Below the pieces are notes generated by a model. That model was not told where the DNA came from. It searched no databases and was given only the letters and a program-made list of their open reading frames with translations. Shown here piece after piece: positions 53,188 through 62,368 of a stretch of DNA of 64,000 nt. The first letter of the stretch is position 1. Each line of letters begins with the position of its first letter. Origin of the DNA: Candidatus Bathyarchaeota archaeon (GTDB taxonomy: Archaea; Thermoproteota; Bathyarchaeia; Bathyarchaeales; Bathycorpusculaceae); NCBI GenBank assembly GCA_025058315.1, contig JANXET010000001.1, positions 62,001-126,000 on the forward strand, in the 5' to 3' direction. Both the position numbers and the translations under genes were made by a program.

Positions 53188-54519
53188 ATGGCTTTGGAAC
53201 GCTTAGGATCTGCACTTCACGAGGCGTTAAGAAAAATTTTCAAGGCGCCGGTTGTAGATGAGGTCGCCATTAAAGAACTTGTCAGAGATGTTCAGCGGGC
53301 TCTATTGCAAGCTGATGTTAATGTAAAACTCGTTCTAGAGATTTCCAAACGAATAGAGGAAAGAGCGATTACCGAAAAGATTCCTCCCGGCATTTCGAGA
53401 CGTGAGCATGTAATTAAAGTTCTATATGAAGAGCTTACACGATTTCTTGGTGATAAACCGGCTTTGGTGACTATAGAACCTGGAAAAAGAAAGGTTATAA
53501 TGCTGGTGGGAATTCAAGGTTCAGGGAAAACAACCGCCGCAGTTAAGCTAGCAAGGTACTTCCAAAAGAGAGGTTTAAAGCCAGCCATAATATGTGCTGA
53601 TACTTACAGGCCTGGCGCCTTCGACCAGCTTCAGCAGATGGCCTCCAGGATAAATGTACCTGTTTATGGAAGCCCAGAAGCAAGAGATCCTGTGAAAATA
53701 GCCTTTGAAGGGCTGAAGCGGTTTAGTGACAGAGATTTGGTGATAGTTGATACCGCAGGTAGACATAAGGAGGAGCAAGAACTTATAAAGGAGATGAAGA
53801 TGCTTGAGAAAAAATTGAATCCAGATGAAATTATGCTTGTCATCGATGGAACTATAGGACAACAAGCTCTTATCCAAGCTAAAGCTTTTCATGAGGCGAC
53901 ACCTCTCGGCTCAATACTTGTTACAAAATTGGACGGTTCTGCTAGAGGTGGTGGAGCGCTTTCCGCTGTGGCTGCTACTGGAGCACCAATTAAGTTCATA
54001 TCCACAGGTGAAAAAATAGATGATTTAGAAAATTTCATTCCTTCTCGTTTTGTTGGCAGACTGCTTGGTATGGGCGACCTTGAAACTTTGCTGGAAAAAG
54101 TGCACGAGGCAGAAGTAAAAGTTCCGGAGAAGAAGGCTAAAGCCATGTTAAGTGGCAAACTGACCCTTACTGATGTTTATGAGCAGTTTGAAGCTATGAA
54201 AAGTATGGGGCCATTCAAGAAACTTTTGAAACTGTTGCCGGGGCTTTCATATAATGTTCCTGATGAAATGCTCGAAATGGCTGAAGACAAGCTGGAAAAG
54301 TGGCGTGTAATAATACAGTCAATGACTCCCAAGGAAAGGGCGGATCCCAAAATTTTAACAGCTTCACGTATCAGGCGTATAGCACATGGTTCTGGAACCA
54401 GCGAAAAAGATGTAAAAGAGCTCATAAAACAGTACTTCATGATGCGTAAAGTGCTAAAGGCTTTCAGAAGGAAGAAGTTGCCCTTTTTAGGTAAGGGCCT
54501 GCCTTTAGATGGAAGATAG
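53188..54519 (+). CDS. srp54: Signal recognition particle 54-kDa protein
   Basis: SRP54 is the GTPase and signal-sequence-binding subunit. An N-domain (1-90) is followed by the G-domain with LVGIQGSGKTTAAVKLA (G1), DTYRPGAFDQL, VDTAGRHKEEQEL (G3) and TKLDGSARGGGALS (G4-G5 region). A methionine-bearing M-domain runs from about 310 to 430. I chose ATG 53188 (MALERLG); the earlier ATG 53152 would add 12 unlike residues. The 443 residues match the family. Confidence 0.97.
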   Translation: MALERLGSALHEALRKIFKAPVVDEVAIKELVRDVQRALLQADVNVKLVLEISKRIEERAITEKIPPGISRREHVIKVLYEELTRFLGDKPALVTIEPGKRKVIMLVGIQGSGKTTAAVKLARYFQKRGLKPAIICADTYRPGAFDQLQQMASRINVPVYGSPEARDPVKIAFEGLKRFSDRDLVIVDTAGRHKEEQELIKEMKMLEKKLNPDEIMLVIDGTIGQQALIQAKAFHEATPLGSILVTKLDGSARGGGALSAVAATGAPIKFISTGEKIDDLENFIPSRFVGRLLGMGDLETLLEKVHEAEVKVPEKKAKAMLSGKLTLTDVYEQFEAMKSMGPFKKLLKLLPGLSYNVPDEMLEMAEDKLEKWRVIIQSMTPKERADPKILTASRIRRIAHGSGTSEKDVKELIKQYFMMRKVLKAFRRKKLPFLGKGLPLDGR

Positions 54520-54537
54520 CTTTCTGTATATGGGAAG

Positions 54538-55878
54538 ATGATGAGCATACTTGAGAAATCCTTGGAAATGCTAAAAGAATATCCTCTATGTGATCATTGT
54601 TTAGGTAGGCAATTTGCTTTTCTTGGAACGGCTATGGAAAATGAAGAGCGGGGTAAAGCTATAAAGACGATCTTGTTGATGGAAGCCCAAGCTATGACTC
54701 TTTCGCAAAATAAAAAAGGATTACAGTTGATTAAGATTCTTGCAACAAATGGCTTTTTAGAAAAGGCTGAGGAAGTACTCAAAGGAATCAGAAAGAATAT
54801 GCTAAAAAAGAGTACTCTCAAAACATGTTTCCTCTGTGAAAACAGGTTAGATACTATTGACGAGTTAGCTAAAAAAGCCGCTGAGAAAATTGCCGAATGG
54901 GAATGTAATACCTTTTTGATAGGCATAGAATTGCCTGCAGAAGTTGAAGAGCGTGAGGATGAATTTAGAGCGGAATTTGGAGTTGAGCATGGCGAAAGCA
55001 TGAGAATTGAGTTTGGAAGGTTGCTTGGAAAGAAAATTTCCATTCTTACTGGAAAAAGTGTCAGTTACAGCAAACCTGATGTGGTTTTAATAATTAATCC
55101 AATGACTGAGGAGATAAAGGTTCAAGTTAACCCTCTATATATAGCCGGACGGTATAGAAAACTTGTAAGAGGCATACCGCAGTCAAAATGGTTTTGCTCA
55201 AACTGCATGGGGAAAGGTTGTGAAAAATGCGGTTGGACTGGAAAGAAGTATCCGGAATCCGTCGAAGAGATAATAAGCGAACCATTTATCACGGTAACCG
55301 GAGGGTCAAAAGCATATTTTCATGCTTCTGGACGGGAAGACATCGACGTTCGAATGCTCGGTAAGGGACGCCCTTTCGTTTTGGAGATATCCCAGCCCAA
55401 AAAGCGTTTTATAGATCTTAAAGAAGTCGAGAAAATGGTTAATGCTCATGCGAAGGGTAAAGTTAGAATTCGAGATTTGAAATTTGTAGATAAAGACTAT
55501 GTTAGAAAATTGAAGAAAGCTGAGTTATCTAAAAAATATTACCGGGTTGTAGTTGAGTTTGAAAGCGAGGTAGCGGATGATATCCTGCGCTTGATTGAGG
55601 AAAAATTGCCAAATACCATAATTAAACAAAGAACACCAAAGCGGGTACTACACAGGAGAGCGGACTTAACGCGAGAAAAGTACATATACAAGGTTAAAGT
55701 AAAGAGATTGTCATCAAACAAAGCCGAGCTTAGGTTACAATGTCAAGGAGGACTATATGTAAAGGAATTGGTGACGGGAGATGATGGCAGAACAACACCA
55801 AGTATTACAGAGATTGTTGGAATCAAAGCGAAGCCTATAAGTCTTGATGTTTTAGACGTAATCATAGAACAGAGGTGA
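54538..55878 (+). CDS. pus10: tRNA pseudouridine synthase Pus10
   Basis: Pus10 makes pseudouridine 54 and 55 in archaeal tRNA. The N-terminal zinc and THUMP region shows CDHCLGRQF and CFLCEN; a second cluster is CSNCMGKGCEKCGWTGK. The catalytic aspartate lies in ASGREDIDVRMLGKGRPFV near residue 265. The C-terminal TREKYIYKVKVKRLSSNK and YVKELVTGDDGRTTPSI segments are typical. The L21e gene follows six bases later. Confidence 0.95.
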   Translation: MMSILEKSLEMLKEYPLCDHCLGRQFAFLGTAMENEERGKAIKTILLMEAQAMTLSQNKKGLQLIKILATNGFLEKAEEVLKGIRKNMLKKSTLKTCFLCENRLDTIDELAKKAAEKIAEWECNTFLIGIELPAEVEEREDEFRAEFGVEHGESMRIEFGRLLGKKISILTGKSVSYSKPDVVLIINPMTEEIKVQVNPLYIAGRYRKLVRGIPQSKWFCSNCMGKGCEKCGWTGKKYPESVEEIISEPFITVTGGSKAYFHASGREDIDVRMLGKGRPFVLEISQPKKRFIDLKEVEKMVNAHAKGKVRIRDLKFVDKDYVRKLKKAELSKKYYRVVVEFESEVADDILRLIEEKLPNTIIKQRTPKRVLHRRADLTREKYIYKVKVKRLSSNKAELRLQCQGGLYVKELVTGDDGRTTPSITEIVGIKAKPISLDVLDVIIEQR

Positions 55879-55884
55879 GGTGAA

Positions 55885-56181
55885 TTGCGGAAGTCACAGG
55901 GATATCGTTCCAGGACGCGTCAGCTTTTACGGAAAAATCCGAGAGAAAAAGGTAAACTGAAGCTTAGCAAGCTGTTGCACGAGTATCAAGAGGGAAGTAA
56001 AGTAGTTATCAAGATAGATCCAAGCGTCCAGAAGGGAATGCCCCATAAACGTTACCATGGAAGAATCGGTACTGTAATCGGAAAGAGAGGAAGAAGCTAC
56101 GTAGTAAATGTTACTCAAGGCGATGCTGTTAGAGAGATTGTCGTTAGGCCAGAGCATCTGGAACCTCACAAGGGAGGATGA
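55885..56181 (+). CDS. rpl21e: Ribosomal protein L21e
   Basis: A basic 98-residue protein: MRKSQGYRSRTRQLLRKNPR then VVIKIDPSVQKGMPHKRYHG and RPEHLEPHKGG, all classic eukaryote/archaeal L21e. A TTG start follows GAGGTGAA, which overlaps the pus10 stop. It overlaps rpoF by four bases. The L21e-rpoF-DUF655-rsmA order is common in archaea. Confidence 0.96.
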   Translation: MRKSQGYRSRTRQLLRKNPREKGKLKLSKLLHEYQEGSKVVIKIDPSVQKGMPHKRYHGRIGTVIGKRGRSYVVNVTQGDAVREIVVRPEHLEPHKGG

Positions 56182-56531
56182 ATTTGGAAAGAAGAACTGA
56201 AATTGAGAAGGTTAAAGAAAAAAATCTAACAATCTCTCAGGTGAAGAAGCTACTCGATGGAATAGGTGAAGAGAATTTAGATCAATTTCAAAGACGTACG
56301 CTCGATTATGTTTCCAAATTTTCTAAGTGCGATGCAGAATCTGCGGAAAAACTTGTGGAAAAACTTGTGGGAGAATTTGGTTTAGAAGAAGCTGAAGCCG
56401 TCCAAATTGTCAATTGTATGCCCGGCAGTATAGATGAGCTTAGAATTTTTCTTGGAGGAGGACGCAGAATAATCGAAACCTCCAAGCTTGAATCTATAGT
56501 TAAACTTTTGAATGAACATAGATTGAAATAG
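56178..56531 (+). CDS. rpoF: RNA polymerase subunit F (Rpb4)
   Basis: RpoF forms the polymerase stalk with RpoE. The HRDC-like C-terminal half shows FQRRTLDYVSKFSKCDAESA, EKLVGEFGLEEAEAVQIVN and MPGSIDELRIFLGGGRR, which are diagnostic. The start ATG overlaps the L21e stop as ATGA. The 117 residues are typical. Confidence 0.94.
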   Translation: MNLERRTEIEKVKEKNLTISQVKKLLDGIGEENLDQFQRRTLDYVSKFSKCDAESAEKLVEKLVGEFGLEEAEAVQIVNCMPGSIDELRIFLGGGRRIIETSKLESIVKLLNEHRLK

Positions 56532-56574
56532 TCAATCATCCTGCTTTTTGAATATCCTGTAGGCGCCATGAAAA

Positions 56575-57156
56575 ATGGACGGTAATATCATGGAGAAGAG
56601 ATACGAAGAATATGCTTATGTTCTAGATTTTCTCCCTCACGGGCATCCTGGAATGCGCGTAACCGGAAGAGCTGGTTACAGAGCTGGAGCTTTAGTTCAA
56701 CTTATAGGTGAAGAATTTTTTACACTTTTAGAGGCGCTTGTTAAAGAGGGCGTGTCCCTTAAGTCTCATGATCGTGTTTATGTTGGAAAAGACACACGTG
56801 ATGAGATAACATACATTATCGGTAGAATAAGCTATAACGAGTTGACCGCAGCTGCAAAAATGGAACTTCCTGCAGTTATTAGTCGAATTGTCCTAAATCG
56901 TGAACAATGGTTTGTAAATTTCTTCAATACAGCCAAGGCCATAACTCCGAGAATGCACGCTCTAGAGCTTATTCCAGGCATTGGGAAAAAGTACATGTGG
57001 CAAATCATTAGGGAGCGTGAAAAGAAACCTTTTGAAAGTTTTGAGGACTTGCAGAAGAGAACCGAACTGCCTAATCCTGTTAAGTTGATCACTAAGAGGA
57101 TTTTGGAGGAGCTCTCTGGGGAGAGTAAATATAGACTGTTTACGAGACCATTCTGA
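56575..57156 (+). CDS. DUF655 protein with helix-hairpin-helix, predicted RNA-binding
   Basis: One hundred and ninety-three residues. YEEYAYVLDFLPHG at the start, a central OB-like region (SHDRVYVGKDTRDEITYIIG) and a helix-hairpin-helix near 125-170 (LELIPGIGKKYMWQIIRERE) match archaeal DUF655. It lies between rpoF and rsmA, as in many archaea, implying a role in RNA or ribosome work. ATG 56590 is an alternative start, five codons in. Confidence 0.88.
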   Translation: MDGNIMEKRYEEYAYVLDFLPHGHPGMRVTGRAGYRAGALVQLIGEEFFTLLEALVKEGVSLKSHDRVYVGKDTRDEITYIIGRISYNELTAAAKMELPAVISRIVLNREQWFVNFFNTAKAITPRMHALELIPGIGKKYMWQIIREREKKPFESFEDLQKRTELPNPVKLITKRILEELSGESKYRLFTRPF

Positions 57157-57173
57157 AGTAGGTTCGCTTTGCT

Positions 57174-57992
57174 ATGAGTTTGTCGGAAGAAGCGAAGCTT
57201 ATCCTTCGAAAGTACAGAATTGTCCCGAAAAAGCGATTTGGACAGCACTTACTAATTGAACCATCGATTTTTCATATTCTCGCTGAGTATGCTTCGTTAT
57301 CTCGTAATGACACTGTGTTAGATGTTGGCGCGGGTTTAGGGTTCTTGACGAGTTTTTTGGCTGAAAAATGTAGAAAAGTGCTTGCTGTAGAGATAGACTC
57401 GAGGTTTGTGAGGCTTTTACGGGAAAAATTGAAGAATCTCCATAACGTAGAAGTTTTTGAAGGTGATATATTAAAAGTTACTTTACCCCCTTTTAACAAA
57501 GTTGTTTCTATACCTCCATATAACATATCATCTCCCTTCATCGAGTGGTTGTTAAATAAAAATTTTGACTGTGCAGTTCTCATTCTCCAGAAAGAGTTTT
57601 CAAAACGTCTCACAGCAACGGTTGGAGACAAAAATTATGGATGGTTAACGGTTCTCGCATATTATCACTTTGAAATAGACCTTCTAGATCATGTGCCTAA
57701 ACAACTTTTTTATCCGCCTCCGAAAGTAGATTCCGTCATCGTGCGTTTGAGACCTCGTGCCTTTCCATCCTTTACTGTAAAGAACTATTTGGTATTTTCT
57801 AGGCTTGTTCGCGCCCTTTTTTCGCAGCGTAATAGAAAGGTCAGGAATGCAATTAAGCCTTTCATAAAAATGTACCTCACCTCAAAATCGCGCATTATAA
57901 ATTTTGCTGGCCCCATCCCATTTAGTGATAGACGCGTCAGGGAATTAGCACCGGAGGATTTTGGTGAATTGGCAAATGCGCTGCTATACTAA
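57174..57992 (+). CDS. rsmA: 16S rRNA dimethyladenosine transferase
   Basis: RsmA (KsgA/Dim1) dimethylates two adenines near the 3' end of 16S rRNA. KKRFGQHLLIEP, the SAM motif DVGAGLGFLTSFLAE near 50, VEIDSRFV, the substrate motif VVSIPPYNISSPF and FYPPPKVDSVIVRL are all present. The 272 residues match. It overlaps the following methyltransferase by 17 bases. Confidence 0.96.
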   Translation: MSLSEEAKLILRKYRIVPKKRFGQHLLIEPSIFHILAEYASLSRNDTVLDVGAGLGFLTSFLAEKCRKVLAVEIDSRFVRLLREKLKNLHNVEVFEGDILKVTLPPFNKVVSIPPYNISSPFIEWLLNKNFDCAVLILQKEFSKRLTATVGDKNYGWLTVLAYYHFEIDLLDHVPKQLFYPPPKVDSVIVRLRPRAFPSFTVKNYLVFSRLVRALFSQRNRKVRNAIKPFIKMYLTSKSRIINFAGPIPFSDRRVRELAPEDFGELANALLY

Positions 57993-58593
57993 AAAAGTAT
58001 TCTTCGGCGATTTTATTTTCGACGTGTTGCCTGATGTCTATGAACCAGCAGAAGATTCGTTTCTGATCGCAGAAAATCTAGTAGTAAACGCTGGTGAAAG
58101 TGTTTTAGACATGGGAACTGGCTGCGGGATTCTCGGTATAGTAGCGGCCAAGAAAGCTTCAATGGTCTTGGCCGTGGACATAAATCCTCATGCAATACGA
58201 TGTGCAAGGAAAAACGCAAAATCTAATAAGGTAGAAGACAAAATGTTCTTTCTGCTCGGCGATCTTTTCAGCCCTATAAAGGTTAATGTTAAGTTTAACC
58301 TCATAACTTTCAACGCACCCTACCTCCCATCTGAGCCCTGCGAATCAGAAACATGGGTTGGTAGAGCGTGGGCAGGCGGAATAAACGGCAGAGAAGTTAT
58401 AGACCGTTTTGTATGCGATGCTGCCAAATACTTGGGAAAGAACGGGCGTATTCTTTTATTACAATCTACTCTTGCAGATGTCAGGAGAACCCTAAACTTA
58501 CTACAGGCAAGCGGTCTTGAGGCAGACACCCTTTTGAAGCTTGATCTTCCATTCTTTGAAACCCTTGTACTCATAGAGGCAAAGAAACCATGA
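57976..58593 (+). CDS. HemK/Mtq2-type protein-glutamine methyltransferase
   Basis: A class-I SAM methyltransferase with VYEPAEDSFLIAENL, DMGTGCGILGIVAAKKA and the NPPY-type motif written as FNAPYLPSEP. This is the archaeal HemK/Mtq2 group, which methylates the GGQ glutamine of release factor aRF1. ATG 57976 is eight bases after GGTGA; a TTG at 57961 is also in frame. NAPY in place of NPPY is a recurring variant in archaeal members. Confidence 0.88.
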   Translation: MRCYTKKVFFGDFIFDVLPDVYEPAEDSFLIAENLVVNAGESVLDMGTGCGILGIVAAKKASMVLAVDINPHAIRCARKNAKSNKVEDKMFFLLGDLFSPIKVNVKFNLITFNAPYLPSEPCESETWVGRAWAGGINGREVIDRFVCDAAKYLGKNGRILLLQSTLADVRRTLNLLQASGLEADTLLKLDLPFFETLVLIEAKKP

Positions 58594-58699
58594 TATGGAG
58601 TTCTAAAATTACCGCTTTTTCTCAGTTTAAGTGGAAAAGTATATAATATATGTGTTTTTTTACTATTGCTAAAAACAGCGCCTAGGGTGATCTATATAA

Positions 58700-59236
58700 A
58701 TGTGCATAATCGGAAAGGATAAACTGAAAGAACTCATAGAAAAATACAAATGCATATACCCATACGACTATAATTTACTTGATGGAGACGGTTACATACT
58801 AACAGTGAAGGATGAAACGACACTGCATTATTTGGAGCATAAGAACCTTATATCGTACGAGATAGTCTTCACGCCGCCTGAATATGTCGCACATCTGACA
58901 GCTAAAAGCAAATATGGACGCATGGGTTTGTCCTTTCTGAATGCGGCGAAGGTGCATAGCGGTTTTGTTGGGAGACTTGCATTGGAGATTGTAAACCTCA
59001 GCAATGACCGATGTCCAATAACAATAAAGCGCGGAGACCCATTTATGCACATTGAATTTATAAAAAGAGAGGGTGCACCCTCGCCTTATGTTGGTGAGTA
59101 TCAATTTCAGTACCTTACAGATGAGGAAATACAGATGTATATTCCAATTCTCAAGAAAGTTTTCATAAACTATGATGAACTGGCGAGGGTGTGGTTTAAA
59201 AACAGAAGAGAAGAATTTTATGATGATAACCTTTGA
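58700..59236 (+). CDS. dcd: dCTP deaminase / dUTPase family protein
   Basis: One hundred and seventy-eight residues. LTAKSKYGRMGLSFLNAAKV with the Ser and Arg of the dCTP deaminase site, and HSGFVGRLALEIVNLS with the catalytic glutamate, place it in the dCTP deaminase group. Whether it makes dUTP or dUMP directly cannot be told. A strong GGTGATC stands seven bases before the ATG, with TATATAATATATG further up as a likely promoter. Confidence 0.85.
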   Translation: MCIIGKDKLKELIEKYKCIYPYDYNLLDGDGYILTVKDETTLHYLEHKNLISYEIVFTPPEYVAHLTAKSKYGRMGLSFLNAAKVHSGFVGRLALEIVNLSNDRCPITIKRGDPFMHIEFIKREGAPSPYVGEYQFQYLTDEEIQMYIPILKKVFINYDELARVWFKNRREEFYDDNL

Positions 59237-59320
59237 AAAATCCGATTTTATGCCTGAATGGTTATCAATAAGGAAGCGTTTAAATATCGTGCTGTAAGGG
59301 ATAATTGAGAGGAATGCCTG

Positions 59321-59845
59321 ATGCATGCACGTAACTACAGAGAAGTTAAGGGGCAACCATACACTAGGAAAGAATTCATTAAAGGTTTCCCCCAGCCTAA
59401 AATAACAAAGTTCACTATGGGTGACCCTAACGCTAAATTTGCTTACGAGGCCAGACTCGTAGCTTTGGAGAGCGCCCAGATACGTCACAATGCCTTGGAA
59501 GCAGCGAGAGTAGCTGCAAACCGTCTTCTAATGGATAAACTTTCAAACAATTACTTCATGCAGGTACACCCCTACCCCCATGTTGTACTACGTGAAAATA
59601 AAATGATCTTCGGTGCTCATGCAGACAGACTTCAGGATGGAATGCGAAAAGCTTTTGGAAAACCTATTGGTACGGCTGCAAGAGTTTCTGTGAACCAGAC
59701 AATAATAACTGTCAGAGTAAACGCTGACGGTGTCGAGGTGGCTAAAGAAGCTTTGAAAAGGGCGAGTGTTAAGTTGCCTATGCCCTCCAGAATCGTTGTT
59801 GAAAAGATCACCCATACTGGAGTAGAGGGGGCGAATGTATCGTGA
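59321..59845 (+). CDS. rpl10e: Ribosomal protein L10e (L16 family)
   Basis: One hundred and seventy-four residues: GQPYTRKEFIKGFPQPKITK, FMQVHPYPHVVLRENKM, GAHADRLQDGMRKAFGKP and SVNQTIITVRVN mark archaeal L10e. The N-terminus MHARNYREVKG is a little shorter than the usual form. Its stop overlaps the ATG-containing GTGAAG start region of PEP synthase by four bases. Confidence 0.95.
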   Translation: MHARNYREVKGQPYTRKEFIKGFPQPKITKFTMGDPNAKFAYEARLVALESAQIRHNALEAARVAANRLLMDKLSNNYFMQVHPYPHVVLRENKMIFGAHADRLQDGMRKAFGKPIGTAARVSVNQTIITVRVNADGVEVAKEALKRASVKLPMPSRIVVEKITHTGVEGANVS

Positions 59846-62301
59846 AGATGCGTGAAGATCTGGTGATCTGGTTTGAAGACCTGAGAAAGAATGATATTCC
59901 AATTGTCGGAGGCAAAAACGCGAATTTAGGTGAAATGATTAATGCTGGCATACCAGTCCCTCCAGGTTTCGCTATTACGGCGTATGCGTACAAGAAATTC
60001 ATAGAAGAAACCGGCATCTCTGAAAAGATATATCAACTAATTAAGGAAAGCATCACTGATCTAAACGATCCAAAACAATATGAAGCAGCTTCTAAGAAAA
60101 TCCGTGAACTCATAAATTCCACAACCGTTCCAAAACAATTAGAGAAAGCTATAAAGTCAGCTTATAGGGAATTATGCAGAAAACTTAACTCCAATGGTGA
60201 TGTATTTGTTGCGGTGAGATCAAGTGCTACTGCTGAGGATCTGCCTGATGCATCTTTTGCTGGACAACAGGAGACATACTTGAATGTTAGAGGAGAAGAC
60301 GAGGTTCTTGAAAAAGTTGTAATGTGCTGGTCGAGCTTATTCACCCCGCGAGCTATATTTTACCGAACTCAAAAGGGCTTCGCTCATGAGAAAGTTCTCA
60401 TAAGCGTTGGCGTTCAAAAAATGGTTAACGCCAAGGCTGCCGGGGTTATGTTTACAATTAATCCGGTAAGTGGCAACCCTGACCAAATACTAATTGAGGG
60501 AAACTACGGACTAGGTGAGTCTGTTGTTTCTGGAGCGGTGACTCCAGATGAATTCATTGTAGATAAGAAGTCCATGCAGATAATTAGCAGGCGTATAGCC
60601 GCCAAAAAAATATATTATTCTCGAGATCCCGTAACAGGCAAGCTGGCCCACTTAGAAGTGCCGGCCGAATTACAGAATAAGCCTTGTATAAGCGATGAAG
60701 AGATTCTTAAGCTTGCTGAATTAGCGAAGAAAATTGAGCTTCACTATGGAAAACCCCAAGATATTGAGTGGTCCATAGATGGCGACTTAAAGTTCCCCGA
60801 TAACATATTCATAGTGCAGGCCAGACCCGAAACGGTGTGGAGCTCAAAGCTCACAGGCCCTGAAAAAACAGTAGAAGCAGAAGCTCCTGGAGCTCCAGCG
60901 ACTCTAAAAGTTGTTGTAAGAGGGATAGCTGCAGGTAAGCGTGACGTAGGCGTAGGCGTTGCAAGGGTTGTATCAACCCCTGAAGAAGCCTCCAAAGTCA
61001 TGCAGAAAGGCGATATCCTTGTGGCTGAAATGACAAATCCTGATTATGTACCTTTCATGAAACTTGCAGGAGCTATCGTAACTGACAAAGGCGGTGTGAC
61101 TTGTCATGCAGCTATTGTCAGCCGGGAACTAGGCATTCCATGTGTTGTGGGAACAGAAACAGCCACAAAAATGATGACTAGCGGCCAAGTTTACACGGTT
61201 GATGCAAGGAGCGGCGTGGTATATGAGGGAGCGATACCCACCTCAGCAACTCAGCAACAAAACCTAGGAGGCACAAATGTTCCACAAGTGAACATAACCG
61301 GATTCACTAGGTATACTCCTGTAACCGCTACAAAAATTTACATGAATCTTGGTGTTCCTGAAAAGATAGAAGAATACAAAGATCTTCCATTTGATGGCAT
61401 AGGGCTAATGCGTGTTGAATTCATAATCGCCAGCTACATTGGTGAGCATCCTCTTTACCTGTTAGAAACCGGGCAGGGGCAAAAATTTGTGGAGAAACTT
61501 GCTGAGGGCATCGCTGTTGTCGCAAGAGCAATACAACCAAGACCTGTTGTTGTGCGATTCAGCGACTTTAAAACCAATGAATACAGGGAGCTAAAAGGCG
61601 GCGAAAAATACGAAATTTTTGAGGCTAACCCAATGCTAGGTTGGAGAGGATGTAGCCGCTACATAAGTACCTGGTATGAGAAAGCATTCCGCTTAGAGTG
61701 CCAAGCTATTAAAAAATGCCGTGAGGAATGGGGTCTCAAAAATGTTTGGGTTATGGTTCCAATGGTGCGAACACTATGGGAGGCTAGACGCTGCTTACAG
61801 ATAATGAAAGAGGAGGGCCTTGAAAGAGGCAAGGACTTCAAAGTCTGGTTCATGGCTGAAACCCCATCCATAGCCATAATGGCTGACGAGTTCTCAAAGC
61901 TATGTGACGGCTTCTCAATAGGTTCAAACGACATGACCCAAGGAGTACTTATGATTGATAGAGACTCTGAAAGGCTTGGGCAAATGGGGTATTTTGACGA
62001 AAGAGACCCGGCTGTGAAGAGAATAATAGCCCACCTCATAAAAGTTGCCCATGAAAATGGGTGCACAGTTTCAATTTGCGGTGAAGGTCCTTCAAACCTT
62101 CCAGACTTCACGGAGTTCCTAGTGAGAGCTGGAATAGATAGTATCTCAGTTAATGCTGATGCTGTTTTAGCTACAAGAAATTTGGTAGCAAGCATAGAGC
62201 AAAAGATAATCTTGGAAAGATTGGCTGAGTTAAATAAAAAGATTTCTGGGCATCCAACTGTGAAACTAAAAGAAGACTGGAATGGGCTATTAATGGGATG
62301 A
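59842..62301 (+). CDS. ppsA: Phosphoenolpyruvate synthase
   Basis: The enzyme makes PEP from pyruvate and ATP for gluconeogenesis. IVGGKNANLGEMINAG and VAVRSSATAEDLPDASFAGQ are in the ATP-binding domain. The phosphohistidine lies in KGGVTCHAAIVSRELG near residue 420, and the C-terminal barrel carries SIGSNDMTQGVLMIDRDSER and the catalytic cysteine in VSICGEGPSN. The 819 residues are normal. The four-base overlap with the L10e gene suggests coupling to a ribosomal protein. Confidence 0.97.
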   Translation: MKMREDLVIWFEDLRKNDIPIVGGKNANLGEMINAGIPVPPGFAITAYAYKKFIEETGISEKIYQLIKESITDLNDPKQYEAASKKIRELINSTTVPKQLEKAIKSAYRELCRKLNSNGDVFVAVRSSATAEDLPDASFAGQQETYLNVRGEDEVLEKVVMCWSSLFTPRAIFYRTQKGFAHEKVLISVGVQKMVNAKAAGVMFTINPVSGNPDQILIEGNYGLGESVVSGAVTPDEFIVDKKSMQIISRRIAAKKIYYSRDPVTGKLAHLEVPAELQNKPCISDEEILKLAELAKKIELHYGKPQDIEWSIDGDLKFPDNIFIVQARPETVWSSKLTGPEKTVEAEAPGAPATLKVVVRGIAAGKRDVGVGVARVVSTPEEASKVMQKGDILVAEMTNPDYVPFMKLAGAIVTDKGGVTCHAAIVSRELGIPCVVGTETATKMMTSGQVYTVDARSGVVYEGAIPTSATQQQNLGGTNVPQVNITGFTRYTPVTATKIYMNLGVPEKIEEYKDLPFDGIGLMRVEFIIASYIGEHPLYLLETGQGQKFVEKLAEGIAVVARAIQPRPVVVRFSDFKTNEYRELKGGEKYEIFEANPMLGWRGCSRYISTWYEKAFRLECQAIKKCREEWGLKNVWVMVPMVRTLWEARRCLQIMKEEGLERGKDFKVWFMAETPSIAIMADEFSKLCDGFSIGSNDMTQGVLMIDRDSERLGQMGYFDERDPAVKRIIAHLIKVAHENGCTVSICGEGPSNLPDFTEFLVRAGIDSISVNADAVLATRNLVASIEQKIILERLAELNKKISGHPTVKLKEDWNGLLMG

Positions 62302-62368
62302 AACTGTAAAATAGCCCTTTTCCTTCTAATCTTTTGATGATGCGTTTTGCACGTCGCTGGATTAATGG

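Noticed and set aside
58799-59488. Long minus-strand open frame over the dCTP deaminase and L10e genes
   Set aside because: It is the reverse shadow of two well-supported genes and has no recognisable domain.
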